A DNA stretch of 64,000 nucleotides, taken from assembly GCA_951394045.1 (NCBI GenBank), contig OX595989.1, positions 1,984,001 through 2,048,000 of the forward strand. Direction: 5' to 3'. This document shows positions 21,324 to 32,000 of the stretch, in pieces. The stretch's first letter is position 1. Each line of letters starts with the position of its first letter. This stretch comes from Nitzschia sp. DOCU1. Lineage: Eukaryota; Bacillariophyta; Bacillariophyceae; Bacillariales; Bacillariaceae. Made by a program: the position numbers and the translations under genes. The notes beneath the pieces are model-generated. The model was not told where the DNA came from. It worked only from the letters and a program-made list of their open reading frames with translations, and ran no database searches.

Positions 21324-22874
21324 AATAAGTACGATTACTTAAAACAACAGTTTGACCGGGCGTCAAAAGAGAGGTTGAAAATTTTGACTCAGGTTTTTAT
21401 AAATGCTTCGTACCAAGCAGAAGCCGACAGTGAAGCATGCCACGTCCAGTCAGGCTTCTCGAAGAAAGAGGCCTACTTCGTCCCTGAAACAAATTTAGAA
21501 CTTCCCCATGCTCTAAAAGCATTGGAGAAACATTTTCTCCCCGAAATCGAGAATTGGCGGGGTCAGGCTGTTGGCAGGAACGGGGATAAGACAGAGTGCG
21601 CACACAACTTTCTGAACAAGGTAATACCGTTCCTTGTGGAAGTGGCAGTTCAATGCGGAATCTACTTTATACAGGACTTCCCAAATCACCCTTTCACCCA
21701 ATTATTGCTCGGCATTCCCGGATACGAGCAATGGGTGAGCATGAGTCGAAACGAGGTGAAAGCTGCACATGACAACCATCGACCCGAGGTGATTGTGGCC
21801 CTCAATGCTGCTGCACGGACTGCATTCGAGGGCCTGCAACGCCGTGTTGATTCTTTGGAGAAACAAATCTCCCGTCTTGTGGAAACCTTGCAAGCGCAAA
21901 ACCAGGCTCAAGTGACGGCAGTGACCCCCCCACCACAACGCTCAGTGCCCCCAGCAGCTTTCGCCCTCATTCCCACAACAACAACAACAATAAGGATGAA
22001 TGCACTGACAGTCCTTCGAGACAGTGCTAGGCCAAACAAGCCTGTCATGGGAATAAAATTCCCATCGTCTTTTGAAGAGCTGCTACAGGAGTGGTCGACC
22101 AATAATTTGGACAACTTCCGCCAAGTTGCGAATGCCTCGCGAATCTGGGGCGCAAAAGTTGCCCTGCAGTACAGTAGGCACAAGTTCCTGGTGGACCTAT
22201 ATGCAAAGCAGCGAAGCAGTGGCAAAGATCATGAGAATGCAATTCAAGCACTGGAGCAAGAAGCAGTAGTTCAGGATGATAATGGCCAGATAGTTTTGGA
22301 TTCCAAGGGCGTTACCAAAAAACTGTCACCCCGTGCATTTGCAGAGCAGAAGAGGAAGATGGCAGCAGATTTCCGTCCTAGAAAGCGAGCTGCTGAAGAG
22401 ATTGAAGAAGATAATAATGATGATGAAAGGCGCACAACAAGGAGACGACAAGCACCAGCAACAAGAACACTGCGGCAACAACAGCCTCCAGCACCCCCAC
22501 AAAGGCGACAACGAGCAGTGGTGCAGCCACCACCAGCACAAAGAAGACAACCAGAGCAGCCACGACTAGTCCCCCAGCAAATGCCTCCTCATCCTCCACC
22601 ACCAGGGCGACCAGCACAATATAGGCCACCTCTACGGGCTTTGGATCTAGCCTTGGCTCCGAGGAGGGAGGAAATTGAGAGGGACTACAACAGGGCAATG
22701 GCTTCAATGATCCGAAGGGTAGCAGCATCATTTGGGCTACAGCATCTGTCAGAAGCAGAGCAAATGCATGCTCTAGCTGATAATCCTACATTTCTAAATG
22801 AAAGGAGAGCAATAGAGGGCATGAGAAAGATGCAACATGATCGCGCAATACTTGAGTTGAGACAGCGACTCTAA
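21324..22874 (+). pseudogene. Crypton-type recombinase A, C-terminal part (split)
   Basis: Open frame of about 516 codons with no ATG in roughly its first 140 codons, so it looks like the inside of a longer gene. It begins with a stretch typical of the region after the catalytic domain of Ndc10/Crypton proteins: YQAEADSEACHVQSGF, KKEAYFVPE, then a helical part. A coiled coil follows (FEGLQRRVDSLEKQISRLVETLQ). FPSSFEELLQEWSTNNLDNF resembles GCR1_C and leads into a basic, Pro/Gln/Arg-rich tail (PPAPPQRRQR). Together with 15025-16177 on the same strand it would rebuild one recombinase with the same domain order as copy B. That pairing is inference from architecture. Confidence 0.65.
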
Positions 22875-22953
22875 TATTTAATGAATACAAACATGTAACT
22901 ATTATATTTTGTTAATGACGACTAATAGAAACATGTAACTATAATGTAGATTG

Positions 22954-23403
22954 TTAATTGATGTGAAGTTTTGAAATGCTCACAATAGTGTACTCTTCTC
23001 CATGCGATGGTACCTTGGAAATTAGAGTTGAAACCACGAACCGGTCATTGCTGTAGAGTGCTCCTTGCAATGAGTCTAGGAGGAATTTGGCCATGTTATC
23101 AATATCCTTGCTAAGAATATTGTTCATGCCGAATATGATGCACATTTTCAAGGGCCCGTCCCTGAAGAAAGGAAAGACTCTCTCCCCGAGCTGCCTTAAA
23201 GCATTGCGAATGGCAGAACGAAGGGTGCTTTTCATTGCCTTCCTTGGGTCGTAGATGACCGGCTTGCTCCTCATGCCACGATGGGCCATCTTCCAACCAT
23301 TCTGCACACCAGGGGGTCCTTTGATGGTCAAGGACACTTCGTCTGGTGACCCCATTGTTTGGTTCCAGGCCAACACCACATCTTCCACCTTGAATTCATC
23401 CAT
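22954..23403 (-). CDS. RusA-like Holliday junction resolvase
   Basis: A single exon from a clean ATG encodes 149 residues. RusA-family features are clear: KPVIYDPRKAMKST at about residue 47, an amphipathic helix, and SKDIDNMAKFLLDSLQG followed by ALYSNDRFVV at about 100-125. This matches the DxDN...LDAL..G..Y.DD pattern whose Asp residues bind the metal in RusA endonucleases. These enzymes cut four-way DNA junctions and are known mainly from bacteria and their phages. Here the gene lies tail to tail with the C-terminal part of recombinase A, 79 bp apart, so it may belong to the mobile element. Origin by transfer from phage or bacteria is possible but unproven. Confidence 0.75.
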   Translation of the reverse strand: MDEFKVEDVVLAWNQTMGSPDEVSLTIKGPPGVQNGWKMAHRGMRSKPVIYDPRKAMKSTLRSAIRNALRQLGERVFPFFRDGPLKMCIIFGMNNILSKDIDNMAKFLLDSLQGALYSNDRFVVSTLISKVPSHGEEYTIVSISKLHIN

Positions 23404-26061
23404 TTTTGCTCGTAGAAACTGCGACTGTCAGCAGTAGCTGGGACTCCTCTCAGCAGTAGCAACTGCAGAAGATTTTACACTTCCTGTAATTTATGAGAGG
23501 CCCATTGATTGTTGAGTGAGGACTGACTGATTGTTGAGTGGTTGCTTCCATAGAGTGAAGTTGGAGCAACGAAGCGGGAAATGTGATCTTGTCGATGTTG
23601 CGACGAGTATTTAGAAGAGTATTTAGAATGAGCTGCCGCCGACATGCGCCAATTTGCATGTTTCGTGGTCGAACTCCCGCTTGCCCAAAATACAACGTGG
23701 TAGGAAATTGTGTAGCGCTGTAAAGTACGTACCACGAGTCACCGTATGTGGTCCTTGGTAGATTGTATACCACAGCCTGTGGATAACGAGAACCATGTCC
23801 TGGATAATAAATTTTTATTAGAATCTACCTTCCCTGTATGTAGCAACCCCGATACGGTCATCGTAGTCTGTAGAATTTGCACCATATCCTCTATGTAGAT
23901 TCTACCGCGACGTCGCCAAAAAATAGATATTTTGAGGGCATTTTATCTACTCTAAAAAGGACTCGGCTCCTTCCGAGCCCACGTGGCATGCAATTTCATG
24001 CCAAATCATACCGTCATGCAGCGTCTGCTACTCACACAAGTCGTCTATTGTGTATTTAATAAAATTTCTACACCGCACGCTCAAACACATGAAGCCCTCG
24101 CGATGCAAAAAAAAGGATGACAAACACCAATGCAGCTGGCCCATTTGCCAATACCGGATTGTACTCGTAAGCCTGGCACACTTACTGCCGCAGCGGATGA
24201 TAGATTGCATGCATCGGCATGATGGGATTGTACACCTTGCAACTCTGTCATTTTTGGATTTACCGAGCGAGTTGCTGGCCATTCGAAGCGACAACCAGCA
24301 AAACAACAGGCCATCATTGGTTCCATGCAGTCTCTGGTTGTGAACCAGGATGCAGATGCAATATCATGTGATGTGAACGTGGCACTGGTGGCTGTCCACT
24401 ATCGTCTCTTCTCTTGACGGATAGGGTTATTTTATTTCTGGAGCTTGAAAGGTTGGAGCTTGCCATCCTGCCTTGGTGTCGTGGCCAGGATTTGATCGGC
24501 CCTGATATCGCAAAAGCTGTGTTTGTTTGATTGACCTGGCAGCGGCGTTTTGTAATGCACACTTTAAAAAAGGATGGGTCGGCCACTACTACTATGACGA
24601 TGACTTCAAAATCATGGGACGAAGAAAGATGGTGCATGTTCTTTTTCTTTACAGCAGCAACAACGATGACGACAAGCAAAAATCAAGACCAAGGCTTCCA
24701 CAATGATTTGTTCCTGGGTTTTGACTACTGCGACGATTATCATCAGTCTCAACTGGACATAGGGTGGTCGGCCGCTAGTACAGAAGCGGCAGCAACAACA
24801 AGCAACAATCAGAGAATCCCCTCCATGCCCGAGTTGAAAGCTGCTGTTACTTCTGCTAGTCCAGACGAGGAATTTTGGAGCGAATGAATCATTTCGACCC
24901 AAAGAAAAAGAAGAACAATCAACAAAAATTGGAAGAGCGAGAGCAATGGGAGAGGCTGAAAAAGAAGCTTGGCAGCGGAGTGCATGAAAAAACAACGATG
25001 ACGACGACCAAATATCAAGGGCAAGGCTTCCACAATGATGTTGACTACTGCGACAATTATCATCAGGTGTCACTGGACTTGGGGGCGACGGTAGTAGATT
25101 CTAGACTTGTTAACTAGTAGTACAAGGGTCAACCACCCCAGCATCAATCTTGCGAAGTCCATCGGTACGTTGCCGCACCTTCGACTTCTACTACCAGGAG
25201 CTAGAACATACAGCACAGTACTTTACTGTGTACAAGAAACAGTTACAGTAGCTAGCTAGAGAGGAATGCTAGCTGCTGGCTCTATCCGGTCGGTCAACAC
25301 GTGTCTTCTCGACTTCTCGACGCCCCCACCCACGACGGCGCGCTGACTTGGACTCGAACGAACGCTTGTGCGCAGTTTGCGAACCCCTCCGACATAGACG
25401 ACTGCGGTTTGTGCGGTAGATAATATGGTAGAGAAAGTTGAGTCTACGAACCCGGTATTCCTCATAGTGCGGAGCGTCCTCTCATCATCGCATCCAATAA
25501 AGCAAGGACGCTCCTTTCTAATCGGGGCGCGCGTGTGCGCGCGTGCGTATGTGTTTTGTGCGATGCCCTCCGCAAGTTGAGCGGTACGGAAACTTTTGTG
25601 ATTTTTCTTGTGGCGGATTTAAGGGTTTTTTGTCCGCGAAATCGCGCGCTGTGATTGGTGTAGACGTGTCACAGCCATAATTAAATTTAAATTTCAAGCG
25701 TATGTGTGATGATATGTAGACTTATGTTGAAGTGATGTGTGTCCCCTTTATCAGCCTTTTGATTGGATCATTTGCAAAGGTGACATGTCATGGTCAGAAC
25801 ACACGACATCTATTGTGGTCATTGTGATTGGACCAAGCATGTCCTCGGATGGCCCGGTGCAGTGCGACGCCGGTGCGCGTTTGCCACACTCTGTCGGCAG
25901 CAATTTTCTAATTCTTCTTGGCATCAGATGGAGTTGGCATGGCCGGCGCCGGCCGAGGACATGATGGTTCCATGGCATGCACGAAACGAGAAATGTGCAT
26001 GGAACGAGGTATCTTGTGCAAGAGTCTATCTCATGGCATCTATCTTTAATGATCTATCGAC
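23404..26061. other. Long intergenic region between RusA and Helitron
   Basis: No gene is firmly supported. It holds a duplicated block at 24.65-25.1 kb (separate entry) and an inverted repeat ggagcgtcct (25471-25480) / aggacgctcc (25505-25514) about 550 bp before the Helitron gene. A GCGCGTGTGCGCGCGTGCG alternating run at about 25,530 could adopt Z-DNA. The 5' end of the Helitron should lie in the right part, but I could not place it. Confidence 0.4.
24654..25098. repeat. Diverged direct duplication of ~110-125 bp
   Basis: Segments 24654-24780 and 24988-25098 share aacaacgatgacgac, aaggcttccacaatgat, ttgactactgcgac and attatcatcag in the same order. Both can be read as the same short peptide (QGFHND...DYCD.YHQ), but neither lies in a convincing gene. 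Confidence 0.7.
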
Positions 26062-29000
26062 ATGCCTCGACCTGCAAAGTATGCCACGGCCGAAGAGGTG
26101 AAAAAGGCAAGAGCAGAAGCTAAAAGGCTACGTCGAGAGCGCCAGAAACTTGCCAAGCGCAAGAATGCTCATGACGAATTGTCGCCGCCGCCACCACCTC
26201 CACCACCAGTGCAATCGCAAGAACTAGTGAGTTCCAATAACAATAGACTCAAATGTAGCAGTGACGACGATGCGAAAAAGGCGAAAAAGGCGGAATTAGA
26301 TGCCGAAAGGCTACGTCAAGAGCGCCAAAGACTTGACCGCAAGCGACTTGGACGCAAGACTGCAAGCAAGCACCATGCGCATGACAAGTTGTCATCACCG
26401 TCGCCTCAAAGTCCATCCATGCAACCACAAGACACAAATGACTCGAATGCAATCGAAAATCACGATAATGACGAGTCATCATCGTCGCAGCCATCGTCGC
26501 CAATGCAACCACAAGAATTATTCAACTCGGATGCAAGCGAAAGCCATGCACATGACAAATTCGCGTCGTCCTTGTCCATGGAACCGCAAGAAGTACTGAA
26601 CATGCAAAGTAGTACACTCGCACGCTTACTAGACTCGAATGCATCACGGCTAGAAGCCGCAAGGCTACGGCGTGGGCGCCGGAAACGAGAACTTGAGACT
26701 GCAAGTGCGCGTCATCAAGATTTACTATCCAAGGAGTCGCAACCGCAACAAGTACTCAAGATTCAAAAGGACAGTCGAGAGTCACGTCGTCTTCGCACGA
26801 AGTACTCTCGCTTGCTTCAAGACGCTGTCGAAAAGGAACTGGCAAGCATGGTCGTGCCGTCCAAGAAGAATCCAGAAGTTGACGATGAAGCAAGCTCTCC
26901 AGTCGCAGCAAGAGCAAGGGGCTCCAAGAAGAAACAAAAGACCAAGCATGTCGCTAGTCCTGTAAAAGTCTTCAAGAAGCGAAAATATGTGAGAAGACAC
27001 GTTCGCGATAACATCAAGGGAGTTCCCAAGTTTCAAGCTTGTCTTGACGTACTTACCAGTGAGGAATTCTGTACCGCCGACGGCGATGATGATGATGACG
27101 CCGAGAAAATCGATTGGACAAAGAAGAAGCCCACCAAGAAGCCCACCGAGATCTTGTCGGCCATTGCCGCAAATAAGGTGCTTGTTTCCGACTTGGCACC
27201 TTTTGAAAAGAATCAAAACGTGATCAACGCAAGCAAGAACTGTTTGGACCGCTGGGCATTGTGTTCCAACTGGTTCCATTGCGGCGTTTGTAAAGAACGA
27301 TCACCGTACACGGTCGACAGCGGTGAATCCTGTCACGACAAAAATGGGAAGCAAGTCTCGGTTTGCAAACGCTGCGCCATCGACAAGAAAAAGGAGCATG
27401 TCTATGTCTGGGGTGCGGAGAACAAAATGGATCCATTTCCCAATGGGTACAACGAAAAGCTACCAAAATTGACGAACGAAGAAAAGATGATGATAGCGCC
27501 AATTTTGCCTATTATCCGACTTATCCATATTGGCGGCGGTCGATTTTCAAGCAAAGGCTACGCCATCAATATCGAAAAGGAAAACTTTGACCCCTGGGTT
27601 GAAAGTCTTCCTCGTCACTTGGAGAATGCCCCTATTTATATCGTCGTCAGTCGGAAGGACAAGGCGGACAAGGTCTACAAATGCAGAGTTCGAAAAGACG
27701 CCATCCTCGAGTGGATACACGAGTGTATCCGAAATGACCAGTATTGGTTCCGCAAAATCAAGATCGACCATGAGTATCTCGAAGACTTATCCAACACTCC
27801 CGCCGGCGATCGGATACGTCGAGTAATCGTTCAAGAAACCGAAGATTCTTCCGACGATGATGACTTTCTCGACGGTGAAGAAGTCAATGGACCAGATGAA
27901 AGTGGTGCAACTGGTGATGGCATTGACGATGATGATGATGGCGGCGATGAAGACGACAACGACAACAGTCCACCGAGCTACCATATAGCACAGCCCATTG
28001 CTGAACCAAGTAGTGACGAAGTCGTCAAAGGCACATTGGCGGATCCGCTTGAACTACCAGCAACCGGGAACGCCATCAACGAGTGGGAGGTGGAGGGAAT
28101 TCAAAGCGGATGCTTTCCGTACCTCTTTCCTCATGGCACGGGCGACTGTACTTTTACCGATCGCAAGGTGGCAGTGAGCCGCAACGATGCCAACAAGCAT
28201 CTTCTTTGGTATTGCGTGAAACTCGAGGATGGGAGCTTCTACTATCCATTCGCAGACGACGAACGTTGGATGGCATACGCACAGACTACTGATGAGAAGG
28301 AGCGTCTTCGTCAGCAGAAACGAGTATGGTTCAAAAACAATCCAAGATTTGGCCATCTATCCATGGAAGCATTGCTAGAACGAGCAAAAGATGAGCCAAC
28401 CTTTATTTTCGAATTAATGTCTTCTATGATTGCCTACAATGGCAACATACTTGGCAGCGATGCCTTCTTCCTGCAACATCGCAACAACCTCGAGACTCTG
28501 ATTGAACAAGAAGGTGCGCCCACTATGTGGTACACACTCACCGCCGCCGACAACCACTGGTGTGACCTCTTCAAGTGCAGTGGCCAGACGTACGATCCAA
28601 GTTGGACCGAGAAAGAGAAGGCGGATGCACGAAGGAAGTTCGTGAGACGCAACCCACATATCGTCGACGAATTCTTCTACCAACGCGCAGGAATAATGCT
28701 CAAAGAGTTTCTTGAAAGCAAGGGCGTTCTTGATGCTGACTGGGTCTGGTATCGGGTCGAATACCAGAAACGAGGCACAGCTCACATTCATGGATGTTGC
28801 CGGCTTCATTCGGATCCTGGCCTTTGCGCTCTTGGGGATAAAGTCTATGAAGGGCGTCTCGCCCAACGACAACTAGAAGAAAGCTTCGACTTGACGCCCA
28901 AAGTTGGTGGATTCACGGCTGACCAGACTTCGCTAGACGAATACAAGACTAGCTATCCCAAGCTCTCGGAGGATGCACGTCACCAGGTCCTAGAAAAGAA

Positions 29001-32000
29001 TCCCAGCCTGATCGATCAACTCGAGGCCCGAGTTGCTGATGGCATCGCAGCCCAAACAGTGATTACAAATTACACCGATTGGCTCATCACAACGATACAT
29101 CCAAATCCGCCAAGCGATGCCGAGTCTGACGAACGAGACGACAAGACTGTCTTCAAGACGGGGCCCGACAATCCTCATCCTTCGTCAATCGATCCGAGAC
29201 CGTACTTTGACGGGAGGAAGTCCGAAGAAGCAGGCACGGAACTCTATTGCCAGCAATGCAACTGCGTTCAACGGCACAAGCATTCTGCAGGTTACTGTTG
29301 TCGTGGGGGCAAGCCTTGTCGCGGCAATTATCCACACCCTCTTCGTGAGACCTCGATCATTTCTGTCACCGAGTCACATAATTCCAAAACAGGTGCAATC
29401 ACTCGGCGCCTCGACTACTATTCAAGCTGCAACGACCGCTGGCTCAATCCTCATATCCGTGCGTGGATGGAGGTCTGGCAAGCCAATATGGATGTTCGAA
29501 TCACCTTCGATGCGAGTAAAATCGTAGACTACATGTGTAAATACATCACGAAACCCGAGGGTGGTTCTAATCCAAGGACTAAACGATTACTTGGAGCTCT
29601 AATCATCAAGTCCGCCGATGAAGACAAAAGCGTCGAGGCTACCTTGGCACGCGTCATGCAACAGATGCATGGATCTCGGGAGAGATCGTCACAAGAACAC
29701 TGCCATCTCATCAATGGCCAGCATCTTGTTCATTCGACGCATACATTCCGGAACATCAACCTCTGGGATGAACTTGCAATGGTCGACGAGATCACGGATG
29801 CGAACGGCAAGGCGCAACTTTCGAAGCGAGTCTCCATGGTTGCCGCTTATGCAAAGCGGATGTCAGAAGCTTCTTACCTGCACAAAGACCATTTCAGGGA
29901 GGCAATGGCATTAAACGTGGCCGCCATGTCCCTCAATGAATTCTGTCTCAAGTTTGTTGTTGGAGCAAGAGCCAGCCACCGGAACAAGATCAAGTATCGG
30001 GAACCGGTCGAAAGGAAACAGGTCATGCGATACCTGCCAAAGACTCGAGCCATTCCTTCAGGTGATCGAAAGAAGTATGCCGACTTTTGCAAATACCAAT
30101 GTATCCGATACATTGTATGGGTCGATCGTTCCTGCAATGCGTACGGTGGCGAGGATGCAACCGACGATGACATTATTGCTCGGTGGGAGTCTCACCTCGC
30201 TTCGCTAGCAGCAAGTGGATTCAATGCCCCCGAAACAATCATGTCGGAGATAAACCGCTTGATGAGCTCGAGTCGACGAAAGGATAGTGACATTGTTTGT
30301 GGAGACAATGGCGATGGAATCAGCAACGACGACGACGAGACGGACAACCTGGATCCGATGGGCTTCAACGCCGAGCACCTGCAGCTACAACTCGATATAG
30401 ACGAGGACGATATTCGAATCGAGTTTAACAAGGACCATGCTATTTCGACAATGGCAGACTATCCTGATGCGGTCGCAGACCCTGTTTTGACCTTTGCAAC
30501 GTTGCAAGATTCCACAGTATCAGCGCCAGTGGTCAACAGCCTACCCTTCGAGGCTCTCAACACCAAGCAAAAGATCTTCGTCCGTCTATTGGAAGCAATA
30601 CTCGAGGAGTGGGACAAGCCCAAGGACCAACGAAAGTTTAGCAGAGGCATTATTTTATGTGGAAAAGGCGGAACTGGAAAAAGCACGGCTGTCAACTATG
30701 TGCGACAGACCATGTTGCGAGAAGACGAGTCGGTAGCATTGGCGCCGACTGGGAAAGCTGCTTGCGTTATCAACGGCTCGACTTTCTTCAATCGCAAGAA
30801 CGGTCTAGCCGTTCCTGTGAGAGACTCCGGCAGTAAAAACAAGCAGTACACGCCTCTCAATGGCATCCAGCTGAAGAGACTTCAAGCAAAGTACCAGAAC
30901 GTCAAACTAGTATTCATTGACGAGTACTCAATGATCTCCCAAGAGTTGCTTTCCTTCATCAATCGCCGGCTCCAAGAAATCAAGGCAAACAAGGAAGACT
31001 TTGGCGGCTGCATCCTTATTCTTGCCGGTGATTCGGCCCAGCTACCTCCCGTTTGCAACCCGTTTCCACTTTGGGACACCATGGCCAAGAACATCAAAGA
31101 CACCGTGCGGGAGGGTCGAACACTCTACCACAAGTTCTTCACCAACGTTGTCAGGTTAGACGAAGTGAAAAGAATCGCAGGTGACCCCAATGCCGAAGCC
31201 TTCTTAAAGTTCCTCTTGAGGCTTGCTGAGGGCGAACTCACAGAGGGCGACTGGAACGATTTCATGAATCGTTGCAGCAAGTCTAGAATGCGCGATGACG
31301 AATGGGAAAGACGAGGATTCGAGGATAAACAGCGTGCCTACTTCCTTACTCCTACCAATAAAGCCGCCAACGAATATAATGCCAAGACACTTCAGTCTTT
31401 GGGCCAATCCATTGTTCGTATCGATGCTATCAATTCTGGACCGACCAAGGCAATCGCGGCCAAAATGAAAGCACTACCTTCCGACGAATGCAGGGGGCTT
31501 AGGAACGAGATCTTTTTGTGTACCGGCGCCAAGGTATCCCTGACTACCAACCTTTGGACCGAGGCTGGTCTCGCAAATGGGCAAACTGGCATCGTTCGCG
31601 ATGTTGTCTACGCTGACGATGCCCAGGTTCCCGACATGCCCTTGTTTGTCTGGGTCGAAATCGATGACTACCGTGGTCCAAGTTTCTTCCCAGGTAATCA
31701 AGATCGTTCAAAGTGGGTACCGATCACGCCGATTGTCCATGAGGTCCCGATGCGAGACACCAGTTCCAAGAAGAAGGACAAATGCGTCGAATGGAAATCA
31801 GCCGAACGTAAGCAGATTCCATTGACTCTTGCTTGGGCCTGGACGATCCACAAGTCCCAAGGCCAGACACTCAAGGGGCCGATCGTGATGGACATTGGCA
31901 CCAAGGAAATGGAAGTCGGTCTCACTTACGTCGCCGTTTCTAGAGCTTGTGCTTTCAACACAATCGGGTTAATAAAGCCCGCCACCCGCAATCGATTGAC

